Assembly (NCBI RefSeq): GCF_937616625.2
Contig: NC_065577.1
Location: 682,001-746,000 of the forward strand
Source of the DNA: Mercurialis annua
Taxonomy: Eukaryota; Streptophyta; Magnoliopsida; Malpighiales; Euphorbiaceae
Reading direction: 5' to 3'
Length of the DNA stretch: 64,000 nucleotides
The position numbers were made by a program, and so were the translations under genes. The first letter of the stretch is position 1. Each line of letters begins with the position of its first letter. The notes below the pieces were generated by a model. That model had not been told where the DNA came from. It made no database searches and worked only from the letters and a program-made list of their open reading frames with translations. Of the stretch, positions 10,112-20,193 are shown piece after piece.

Positions 10112-12244
10112 CTTTGAGATATTACATACATAAATTCATTATTAATTCAAATTAAATTAAAGAGGCACTTTATATTCTCCATTTGTTTCATTTAAAATGA
10201 ATTTTATAATGTCTCGTTTGAAAAGTCTGTTGTATATTTTTCTAAATTTAAACATTTTCTCTGGTCTCTTTCTTATCTTAATGTTTAAACACAAACCATA
10301 AAATAAGTATAACATCAATATTATTTCTTAAAATTAACAACTATATATGTATTTGGCTATATTTTTCGAGAGAGCTGGGCTGCTTTCTCTCAGACTCTCA
10401 GACTCACTCGAACACACTCGCTCGTGCCTAACATCTATTATTTGCTGGAGTTAGAAGTTTTCCGAGGAATTCTTTCTAAAGGGTACCCTCTCTCGATATT
10501 GAATATTGCTCTCGAGCCTGATACAAGGGTACCTTATTAAAAAATAATATGAATTTACATGCTTTATTAAACTATATGTAAGATGCAAAACGTCTCCATA
10601 ATGTAACGGGAGAATATTAATTGAATTGGAAAATTAATTACGAAATGCTAAACTAAGAAAGTAAATATTGTTTATCAAAAAAATATTATTTTAAAATAAT
10701 CCTGAAAGAGTAATTGAACGTAATCAATTGGTATCAAAATTGTTTACATAAAAGTGCGATTTATATAGTTCAGCTTATATATCGAGTTGTATTTGATTTA
10801 CTAAACTTATTAAAGCATATATGTTTTGTTTTAATAGATAATGAACTTTTTTTGGTAAAAGAAAATGGCAATAGCTTACACAATACTCCAATACGATATT
10901 TTTATTATAAGCAACCTCATGCAAATCATACACAAGCCACGGGATAAGGTTATTAGGAAGAGCAACATGCTCAACATAACCCAGATAGCACGGACACAGA
11001 TACACACAGAAAACGGGACATTTAAACACAGCCAAACAATGTTATTTTAAGATTTTTTATGTAAAAAATTGAAATTTTGTCCGAAACGTCAAGTGTCCGA
11101 AATTTTTCCAAAAGTCGATTGAATGAAATATTCGTGCTATCTAGCATATAACTCGTTATAAGAATATTATTGAAAAAAAAGTTAAATAATCCGTCGAAAA
11201 GTTAGGTTTGTGATAAATGTGCACAATCTTGCTATAAGAGCTCAAATTCCATAACAACATTTGAATGGCCGCATTGCCATCAAATCATAGCTATTCTCCA
11301 TCCTTAATTAATTAATTAAATCTTTCTTAAAAAGCTAAAAATACCTACATAAATTATTGAACCCGAAAGGTGCATTTTTTTAGGGGGTAAAATGTATATT
11401 TACTTTACCAAGCATATCTTGTCACTTGTAAGGGAAACTGTTCGCAACAAATATATAAATACAATCAAACCGCCCATAGATTATTGTATAGTAAATTAAA
11501 TTATCTTATGTATTGTATAGAAGGAATCTTGATTACGAAAATTGAAAATAACAATGTGACATGCATGTAAATTCTTTAATCTAGTTTTTAAATGTATGAA
11601 CGGATAATTATAAATGCTTCCTTATATGTAGACAGAACATATTGTTACTGGTAGTATTATTATTTTTGTGTTATTAAGTTCATAGATATATACGAAATAC
11701 ATACTGCATTAACAAATTCTACTACTAAAACATTTGTTTGTTGTCGTTCTCAGTTGAAGCAAAACCCTAAAAAAAAAAAGCACACAAATCAAGAAATTTT
11801 AATGTTGTATTGTAAAACAAGAAAAACCCATTGGATAAGATGGTAAGAATTCCGTACTTTACAGACAACAACTGCTGTAACTGGTCAAATCTTATAAATA
11901 AAAAATGAGCTGGAAACACGTGCGAGAGAGGTAGCACGTGCATGTGATGTGGGTGTAGAGCCAATTCCTGCCGGGTTGACCGGAGACATAAATGGGTCTA
12001 TCTCACTATTTCTGTTCTTTTTAACTATTACCACGCGTGTGTTTAATTCACTTACAAAACGACACCGTCTTGCTCCTGCCATTGCCAGTATTCTGTCTCA
12101 GTAATTTGTTTCTCTTCCTCCTTACCTTCAAAATAAGACATTTCCTTTTGTTTATTCAATTTAGAACTTGTCCTAATGTCTAATTCATTAATCTAAGGTT
12201 CAAATTCAACCCTCCATTATATAATATGTACAACTACGTGAATC
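10112..12244. other. Intergenic DNA without a supported gene
   Basis: AT-rich, with short frames only. A CT-rich patch (10370-10510) and two ACGTG-core motifs near 11918-11940 (ACACGTGC, GCACGTGC) look promoter-like, but no gene follows on either strand. Confidence 0.5.
10955..11130. repeat. Dispersed repeat also found downstream of the ALP1-like gene
   Basis: The ordered blocks GAAAACGGGACATTT, AATGTTATTTTAAG, TGTCCGAAACG and TTGAATGAAATATTCGTGC recur in the same order at about 45245-45380 and 45755-45910. The three copies differ by many substitutions. Confidence 0.55.
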
Positions 12245-12261
12245 AAAGATTAGATATCCAA

Positions 12262-12446
12262 CCAACGGAAATTGGTACAAGTGGTAAGCAGTTTGATATC
12301 GCTTAAGCAAGATTTTGGGTTCGAGTCTTGTGAATGCATAAAATTCCCACTGGAAGACTCACCCACCATGCCAGGTGCATGACGCGGTTCAAATCCAGAT
12401 TAGTCAAGGACGAAAACCTGAAAACCGAATGGGCTAACAAAAAAAA
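12262..12446 (+). mobile_element. tRNA-derived SINE with intact A and B boxes
   Basis: A 185-bp element is flanked by the perfect duplication AGATTAGATATCCAA (left copy ends at 12261, right copy 12447-12461; the match can be extended by two A). It carries a Pol III A box TGGTACAAGTGG (12273-12284), a B box GGTTCGAGTC (12318-12327) and an A-rich 3' end. The box spacing fits a tRNA-derived promoter, but the sequence does not fold as a tRNA gene and continues far past the B box. Confidence 0.88.
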
Positions 12447-12590
12447 AGATTAGATATCCAATGAGCAAAATCATATATTTTTAAATTCCATATATTATAG
12501 CGAGCAACACGTTAAATGCTAATAACGTAGTTATTTGACCAATCCATATGTGTCTAATTCTGAATAAGATAATCTGAGTAATAAATATTT

Positions 12591-13981
12591 GGCTTAATCA
12601 CAAAAAAAATCAAACTTATACGTGTTGTGTCAGTTATAGCCAAATCTTTAAAAATCAGCAAATTTAGCCGAAATTTATATGTTCACTTTCTTTTTTAGCC
12701 ATTTTTTAATCGAATCGATTTTTTTGACACCATGTCGTCCACGTCACTGCCACCTAAGCAATTGGCTGACATGACAGCTGACATATTTAAATTAGGTTTG
12801 GCTATAACTGACACAAGAGAAATAGGTTTGGTATTTTTAATTAAATTAAAACTAATTTTTTAATTCAATAATTAGTAAATTAATTATATCATCTATAAAA
12901 TTCATATGTATATTTAAAAATAATTAATATTTTCTATTTAATACTAATCAAAAATTAATCTAATATTTTACTAAATCCAATTAGATCTAATAAATTTATT
13001 TTATTATATATTTTAATGAATATCTAATTAATTTAATTAATAATTGAAATTAAAAGATAAATTTAAATTCTTAGCCATTTTAAATTAAAAAAATGAATTA
13101 ACGTATTACTTAAGAATTAATGTTAAATTAAGTTTGGTAAAAGTGTTTAATGTTCATGATGATTCCGAGCTTGATTTATTATTTTTAATGTTATTAAATC
13201 TTGTTATGACTGAGTTTAGGTAATAAAAAAAAGTGTTTATGTGTAAATTAAGATAAGTGTTTAGCTATGTAGAGTAAAATAACATATGCGTCCATGTTTT
13301 ATAAACATAGTGATATATATTGATTACACCATAATGGGCTTCACTTTATAGAGAAAAAAATGAGAAAAAAAATTACACTCGTCCTTCAAATAAGCAATGA
13401 TCTATTGAGTAATTATTTTTTCGTTTATGTGTGTGTGTGGTTGAATTATGAACACTATCGTATGTTTGTTGTGTATATTACTCTCAGGTTGTTCATCGAA
13501 ACACGAACAATTGGATCTCAAAGGGCGACGGTATCGACAAACCGGCGATTGGAATTTTAAAAATGTAAATTTTAGGATGAATATGACATTTTTTGTTTTT
13601 AATAAAATTTAAATTAATTATATATCCGCAGATACTATAAAAAATATTAAAATCAATTAAGTTTAGTAACTAGATTAATTTTAATTAATGTTAAATAAAA
13701 AATATTATTTTGTTTAATATATATGAATTTTATTATAATACCAAACATATGCATTTTGTGTCAGTTATAGCCAAATCTAATTTAAATATGTAAGTTGTCA
13801 TGCCAGCCAATTGTTTAGTTGACAATGAAGTGAACTATACGGTGTCAAAAAAACCGATTCAATTTAAAAATAGTTAAAAAGAAATAGAACATATAAGTTT
13901 TGGCTAAATATGGTGATTTTTAAAGGTTTGACTATAACTGACACAAGACGTATAGATTTGCCATTTTTTGGTGATTAAACC
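12591..13981. mobile_element. Non-autonomous Mutator-like element with ~240-bp inverted ends
   Basis: The outer 240 bp on each side are inverted copies (starts GGCTTAATCAC, ends GTGATTAAACC) containing shared blocks such as GTGTCAGTTATAGCCAAAT. A perfect 9-bp target duplication TAAATATTT lies at 12582-12590 and 13982-13990. The 900-bp core is AT-rich; the only open frame (13360-13560, 66 codons) is not transposase-like. Confidence 0.85.
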
Positions 13982-14061
13982 TAAATATTTCCATACAACA
14001 CATATATCACACATAATCTCCAAATGTACATAAAAGATACAGTTTTATGTCAATATATCAA

Positions 14062-14165
14062 CAAGTTATAGTTCAAATGTTGTAAGCATGGACAACAAAT
14101 TGTAAAGATCGTGAGTTCAATTCATTCCATAAGCGCTCTCCCTCCACAATTGCTAATAAAAAATT
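14062..14165 (+). mobile_element. Short SINE
   Basis: 104 bp with AGTTATAGTTCAAATG at the head, a degenerate B box GTGAGTTCAATTC, an AGCGCTCTCCCTCC stretch and an A-rich tail, flanked by ATATATCAA (14053-14061 and 14166-14174). It is the same family as the SINE hit by the Copia element. Confidence 0.65.
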
Positions 14166-14174
14166 ATATATCAA

Positions 14175-15150
14175 TATTCATATTAATAAGAACGAGTCTT
14201 ATCGATTATTATGTCATATATAAACTCATATATATCATTTATGAACAAATTTTAAATACGATCTTTTTTTTTTAAATTTATATTTTATTCTATCCACCAT
14301 AGTCTCGAATTGCATTATTGAAAAGATCCCTTCAAAATTCTTCTGACGTTTATTATTGTTTTTATAGAATTATGAAGAATTTTAATAGTTTATATATCAA
14401 TAATTGATTTATTATCTATATGTGTAATTTGTTATATATTATCAATTTATTCCAATATATTATAATTATTGAGATTATAGTACAAAATGGGATTTGACAA
14501 TTCCTTTAATCCATCATTTGAGATATTGGAAGAGTATGTTAAGATTTAATCTAAGTGCACCCAACTTAGCATGTGCATAATGGATTCCCAAATTAGTTGG
14601 ATAGACTCACTCTCATAACTCCATAAAATAAAAACAAATTGGGTAGGGGTCCACTTAATCAACATCGTCCACTCAAAAGTGGGACCCACTCCATCAAGAA
14701 ACCACCACCCAATTAATGCACGCCACGAAACCCCAATTCCTTTTCCTTTGGGTTGGAATAAAGTGAGTAAGAGGGACAACCTGGACCCGCACATTCTTCT
14801 GATTATCTGCTCATCTTTGACCTTTGACTACTCCCTTAACATAAACAAACAATTCTACTAATCATACTTAATTACTACTAATTCAATTTCACTTTTTTCT
14901 TTTAGATAATTGATCGGATCTCTTTGATTTGACATGGTATAGTTTGCTTATAATAATGTAATGTGGATTTGTAGGCATTATTATCTATATACTACTAATA
15001 CAAATATAAAAAAAAAGAATATAGTATATTATTTTAACATTTAGTATTAAGAATTAAGTGTTTGAAACGTCAATTTTTTGATGCATTTTAAAAATAATAA
15101 TTGTTGATTGAATAAAGTATACTAAACCCATTTTGAGATTTTTAAATTAT
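14175..15150. other. AT-rich intergenic DNA
   Basis: No coding signal. The frames around 14546-14861 overlap on both strands without a known domain. Confidence 0.5.
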
Positions 15151-15378
15151 ATTATTTTGGTTTATCGGATCTCTCAACTTCTATTTGACTTATTCAAGTA
15201 TTTCAAATTTTGTTTTTTAATCCATTAAATTTTGTTGGTTCTTAAACGGAAATCCATTTAAGGAACAAATAAACTAAAAAATGAAAGTTAAAGAATTCAA
15301 TGGACCAAAAAACTAAAGTTTAAGAATTTTAATAAGACAAATAGAAGTTGAGAGATCTCATGCACCAAAATCATACTA
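15151..15378. repeat. Foldback repeat, MITE-like
   Basis: Left arm ATTTTGGTTTATCGGATCTC and right arm GAGATCTCATGCACCAAAAT are inverted copies, continuing through a shared CAACTTCTATTTG block, with a spacer between them. No convincing target duplication was seen. Confidence 0.5.
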
Positions 15379-15511
15379 TATAAAAGGATTTTAAAATAGA
15401 TTTTAGCAAATAAAGTATTAGCACCACTTTACATTTAACATATAAAATTTTCAATTCAAGGAACAAAATTATACTCCTTCCATGAAAAAATTAAATACCA
15501 AAATTTATTTG

Positions 15512-15925
15512 TTTTTTTTTTTTTTTTTTTTTTTTTTTTGCAAAGGCTAATTTTCATTATATCAATACGATCAATACAATGAGAAGTATGAATGACTCCT
15601 CAACAAGCACGAGTGAGCCATTCCAGAATAAAATGATGAGATCTGCAGAAGCAGTCATCAACAAGGGCTTTTTTAGCCACCGAATGGGCTACCCAATTAC
15701 AAGTACGAGATACAAACTGAAACCTAATTTCTGAAAAATTAGAAACTAGGTTAAATATATCTTCTAAGATAACTCCGGCATCTCTGTCTTCACTAGAGGA
15801 GGAATTTATTGCATTAATTAGAATCTGACAATCCCCTTCAAAGATCAATTTCTGATGATCTATCCGCAACAATTCCTCCATTGATGTCCGAAGTGCCAAA
15901 GCCTCTATTACAATTGGTGTATTTT
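15512..15925 (-). mobile_element. 5'-truncated LINE with RNase H domain
   Basis: On the minus strand a C-terminal RNase H-like (RVT_3) domain is open for about 110 codons: EALALRTSMEELL carries the catalytic-type Glu, FEGDCQ the Asp, and SRTCNWVAHSVAK the terminal Asn-His segment. About 60 bp after the stop (15600) comes a run of about 28 A (T at 15512-15539 on the plus strand), the expected LINE tail. Everything upstream (endonuclease, reverse transcriptase) is missing, typical of 5' truncation on insertion. The family is plant L1-like. Confidence 0.8.
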
Positions 15926-17778
15926 AAAAGTACCAATGTCATTTTCTATATGGGTTCTTGCCATATCTTTAAATTAAAGAAGTGATCAAAATTTTTAAAG
16001 AAAAACTTACAAGATTGTGTGCAAATTAGGTTTGTTAGAGTAGAAAGATTTATCACTTTTGTTGGCCTTCCTTCCATGAAAATTTGTCCATTCAACAAAA
16101 CATAATCGTATTACGTTGTCCCATCGTATGCCTCGTGCCTTTTGACCATAATAATTGAATTCAATTTCCTTTATATACCAAATTAGATTGGCTTTACCCA
16201 TCACCATTTTCCTTTAATTTACATCATAAGGTCATATGCATTATTGCCATTAGATAGATATCCTTATCATTATCGCTTCCTTCGGCTTAATTACCTTTTC
16301 CGATAAAAAAAATAAAATTTACTCCATAAGTCTTATTTTTCAAAAAAATATACACTTTTATAAAAATTAACTAAAATTAATTTATTAATTATCATATTTA
16401 TTTATTCTTAATTATACCAACTCTGCCGTATATACTACTATTTAAAATTTTACCAATTTGGTTCAGTACTTTTCAAGCGTGGCTAAATATATTCACAACT
16501 CGTTTACAACATTATCAATTTGACATGAAGCATTTATGTATATAAATTTTATCCTATCTAGCGTATGAAACATCACGCAATGTAAACTCTAAAATTCTGA
16601 CATTGTTTGAAGAAATATAGGACCGGCAAAGTTTTGATATCGTAATATATATTATAAATATAATATAGTTGTTGATAAATAAATTTGATTCGAATATTGG
16701 TTATTACACTCATCTACAACTCATTTAGAATTTTATAGTTTGTACATAATAGACGCCACATAAATATACGTAATAAAATTTCAAATGACATAAATTTTCA
16801 AATGTAAATCAAAGTTCATATGATAAAACTACAAGGATATTTTAATAATTTTATCCTTAATAAATGTTAATATTTTATTTTCTTTTATGAGAAACTAAAA
16901 GTAATTTTTTTTTTATCTTTGAGGAATATCAGTAGTATAGTTTTATTTATAAAGAATTTGTGAAAGGTCTAATTGATAATTTTCATTTGTAAATATACAT
17001 ATAAGATTTTGAATCTCAAATTTAATTATTAAAATGAGAATTTATTATTTTTTTGATCTTTTATATACAACTCATGCTGGTATATTTGGGTCCCATGAAT
17101 AAAAAAACGAAAGATCTTCAATGAATGAAAGAATAAATAAATGTAAAACTAAAATCTGTTAATAGAATGAAAAGTTACTTGTAATGCAATTCAAAATAAT
17201 TAGGAAAACGAAAAAAAAAAAAAATTTAACCTTGACATGCATTGCAATGATTCAAATTGGTAAAAGAAGTTCGTGTTACCCTTTTAGGAGGTGCAATGCA
17301 AAAGCTTATATTAACGGGAAAAGATTGAATGATCTAATTTTTTGTCCATTTTTATGTCCACCACAAGATTTGACACACTACCAGACTGTAAAGGATTTAT
17401 TAACATAATGTTGTTGGCGTCAACATTCATTCAATAATTTAATAGCACAACCAAAATTAAGACTTTAAAAAATACAAAAATATATTACTCTATCTCTTTT
17501 CATCATTAATAAATAAACAAAAAATATGCACTTTTGTTGAAAAGAGGACCAAATTAATTCCCTCAACTCCATTGAATTAATTTTTGGACTAAAATACTAC
17601 ATGGACATTTGGTTCAACTATTTTATAAATGAAAGATATTTCCTCCTTCTGTTTTAAAATAATAGATCGTTTAAATAAATATAAATAAATATAAAAATAT
17701 AATTGAATTAGTTTAAATTAATCTTTATCTCTATTTTTTAAATTTTATTTTTTATAACTTTAAATATATAAATAGCGT
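15926..17778. other. AT-rich intergenic DNA
   Basis: No supported gene. Fragments near 16440-16560 and 16700-16770 resemble the degenerate repeat at 32950-33255 (ACAACTC, a short gap, then CAAATTTTAT-like blocks). Confidence 0.5.
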
Positions 17779-17787
17779 ATCAATGAC

Positions 17788-18010
17788 GAGAAATTCTTAT
17801 GTAGACTCGGTCTACCACGTCATCCGTAGACTAACCTATCACATTATGACACATCATTAAAATGATGGCAATCTTGTAAATTCGTTTTTTATTTATTTAC
17901 ACCTTTGAATAGTAATATTACAAGATTGCCATCATTTTAATGATGTGTCATAATGTGATAGGTTTGGTCTACAGATGACGTGATAGACCGAGTCTACCTA
18001 AGAATTTCTC
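17788..18010. mobile_element. Mutator-like foldback MITE upstream of the U-box gene
   Basis: 223 bp with inverted arms of about 95 bp (GAGAAATTCTTATGTAGACT at the left, its inverse at the right) and the perfect 9-bp duplication ATCAATGAC at 17779-17787 and 18011-18019. Blocks such as CAAGATTGCCATCATTTTAA are exact in both arms. It lies about 930 bp before the U-box start codon. Confidence 0.9.
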
Positions 18011-18019
18011 ATCAATGAC

Positions 18020-18590
18020 TAAGTTTTTTATCATCTTATATTAAAATATGAAGCCATTAATTCATATGGAATTGCCATATAGATTTATTAGTAATAAATA
18101 TGATTAGAATTTTTAAATTATTTACTAAATTTAGAAAATGACCTATAATTTAATACTAGTAAACACATAAAAATTGCGACAACTCAAATAAAAAATAAAA
18201 AATAATTTTTAATTTTTCTAAAAACAAAAAACAAATAATTAATTAAAATAGCTAAATAGTCTAATTTTAGAATTTAAATTAGAGGAAGGAGTAATAATTA
18301 CATCTGTTACGTTGAAGGATAATTAATGATATCAAATCAAAATCATGATAACAGTAAATAATAAATAAAAATTAAAAAAAAGTAATTAAACCTAGTTTGA
18401 TGTAAAGAGAAGTTAGATTTAAGAGGTACTAGAAAAGAAAGGAAAAGAAAATGAGTGGGACCTCTCACCCAATTTCATTTGACCGGCTTCTCTTTCATTC
18501 ACACACACGCATATCCAACTAATTCTAAGCAGGAAAAATTTGGCACCACACGAGTGCCCAACACAGTCAGATAACCCCCCCTAGCCCCCA
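18020..18590. other. Upstream region of the U-box gene
   Basis: AT-rich with no gene. The last 60 bp turn C-rich (CCCCCCTAGCCCCCACCCCC) just before the CT-rich promoter stretch. Confidence 0.5.
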
Positions 18591-18599
18591 CCCCCACTA

Positions 18600-18942
18600 C
18601 CACTCTCTCTCTCTATTCTCTCTCTCTATAATATAAGAGAATTCCTAACCCAAACAAATCTTAAACAGAATTTGCAGACTTTCTTCTCTGTTATTCTTTC
18701 TTTCTTTCTTGTTTTTCTATTCTTTATATCAACTCCAACAATAACAAAATTATTATTCTTTCTTGTTTTTTAGTTCTTCAAAATCAAGAACCAAGAACAT
18801 CTTTGTTCTTGTTTGTTTATATGTTTTGAGTTCTTGAAAATCAAGAACGAACCTCTCAGTTCTTGTTTTTGGATTCTTGAAGTTCAAGAAACTCGTTTGT
18901 TTTATGTTTTGAGTTCTTGAAATCAAGAAAATAATCTAGAAA
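18600..18942 (+). promoter_or_regulatory. Core promoter and 5'UTR of the U-box gene with hairpin repeats
   Basis: A CT microsatellite-like tract (18602-18628) is followed by a TATA-like TATAATATAAG (18627-18637), so transcription likely starts near 18660. The ~280-nt leader contains four imperfect palindromes of the type GTTCTTGAAAATCAAGAAC (about 18775, 18831, 18878, 18913). Each could form an RNA hairpin, and each also contains TTCNNGAA, the core of heat-shock elements. The leader is otherwise T-rich and without long introns. Confidence 0.6.
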
Positions 18943-20193
18943 ATGCCAGCAAGTTTAGAGCCGTTGGATTTAAACATTCAAATACCTTATCACTTCAGAT
19001 GTCCGATTTCACTTGAGCTCATGCGTGACCCGGTCATCGTCGGCACCGGTCAAACCTACGACCGTTCCAGCATTGAGTCATGGGTGGCAACCGGCAACAC
19101 TACATGTCCGGTCACTCGAGTTCCTCTCGCCGACTTCACTCTCATACCAAACCACACTCTCCGTAGATTAATCCAAGACTGGTGCGTCGCTAACCGTTCA
19201 TTCGGCGTCGAGCGTATCCCGACGCCAAAACAACCGGCCGAACCGAGTCTGGTTCGTTCTTTATTAAACCAAGCGGTTTCTGTTTCGGTAACGAATCACT
19301 CGAGGCTCTCAGCTATTCGGAGACTAAAATCACTCGCTCGTGACTCGGAGAAGAATCGGTCTATTATAGCTTCGCACAATGTTTCCGGTCTGCTCTTAAA
19401 CCTAATCTTCGCGAATTTCTCATCGGATTCGTCGGATTTAACTCACGAAGCTATTGCTCTCCTCGTTATGTTTCCACTCACTGAGTCAGAATGCGTATGT
19501 ATAGCGACGAACACGGAGATTATTAATTCCTTAACGAATTTCTTGTTCCACTCGTCAATCGAAGTCCGAGTCAACTCAGCTTCGTTAATCGAAACGGCAA
19601 TCGCCGGAACAAAATCGTCCGATCTCCGAGCGGAAATCAGCAATAGCGACGAGATATTCGAAGGAGTAATCGAGTTATTAAAAAAACCGATCTCAAACTA
19701 TCCTCGCGCGCTTAAAATCGGAATTAAAGCGCTGTTCGCTTTATGTCTAGTCAAGCAAACGCGGCATAAAGCTGTTGCCGCCGGCGCCGCGGAGACGTTA
19801 ATCGACAGACTGGCGGATTTCGATAAATGCGACGCGGAGAGAGCTTTAGCGACAATTGAGTTATTATGCAGAGTTCCGGCCGGTGTATCGGAATTCGCGG
19901 AGCATGCTTTGACTGTGCCGTTATTAGTCAAGACGATATTGAAAATTTCCGATAGAGCGACGGAATACGCGGCGGGGGCGTTATTGGCGCTGTGTACGGC
20001 GTCGGAGAAGAGTCAGGGAGAGGCGGTGTGCGCCGGAATATTGACGCAGCTTTTGTTACTTGTGCAGTCCGATTGTACGGATAGGGCGAAGAGGAAGGCT
20101 CAGATGTTATTGAAATTGCTTAGGGATTCTTGGCCGGAGGATTCTTCTGGTTATTCTGATGATTTTGTTTGTAGTGAAGTTGTTCCGTTTTAA
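18943..20193 (+). CDS. U-box E3 ubiquitin ligase with ARM repeats, PUB25/26 type
   Basis: The 416-residue protein transfers ubiquitin from an E2 to substrates in the cytosol. The U-box spans about residues 13-88 (IPYHFRCPISLELMRDPVIV, then TGQTYDRSSIESWVATG and CPVTRVPLADFTLIPNHTL). It is followed by a conserved WCVANRSFGVERIPTPKQ linker, and then helical ARM-type repeats to the end (leucine/alanine-rich, e.g. AAGALLALCTASEKSQG). The linker and length (family about 410-420) fit the PUB25/PUB26 branch, which in Arabidopsis regulates immunity kinase BIK1 and cold signalling. PUB22-24 are the nearest alternatives. No intron interrupts it, as usual in this branch. Codon use is GC-richer than the surroundings. 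The ATG is the first after a long leader. Assignment to class IV PUB is firm; the paralogue is inferred. Confidence 0.93.
   Translation: MPASLEPLDLNIQIPYHFRCPISLELMRDPVIVGTGQTYDRSSIESWVATGNTTCPVTRVPLADFTLIPNHTLRRLIQDWCVANRSFGVERIPTPKQPAEPSLVRSLLNQAVSVSVTNHSRLSAIRRLKSLARDSEKNRSIIASHNVSGLLLNLIFANFSSDSSDLTHEAIALLVMFPLTESECVCIATNTEIINSLTNFLFHSSIEVRVNSASLIETAIAGTKSSDLRAEISNSDEIFEGVIELLKKPISNYPRALKIGIKALFALCLVKQTRHKAVAAGAAETLIDRLADFDKCDAERALATIELLCRVPAGVSEFAEHALTVPLLVKTILKISDRATEYAAGALLALCTASEKSQGEAVCAGILTQLLLLVQSDCTDRAKRKAQMLLKLLRDSWPEDSSGYSDDFVCSEVVPF

Noticed and set aside
11885..12082. Possible promoter with ACGTG motifs and short minus-strand frames
   Set aside because: No coding region, TATA box or splice signal could be linked to it on either strand.
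12273..12327. tRNA-like A and B boxes suggesting a tRNA gene
   Set aside because: No acceptor stem or cloverleaf, and the sequence continues 120 bp to an A-rich tail with flanking duplication, so it is a SINE.
14546..14861. Overlapping open frames on both strands (82 and 60 codons)
   Set aside because: No domain, no splice context, and the two frames mirror each other.
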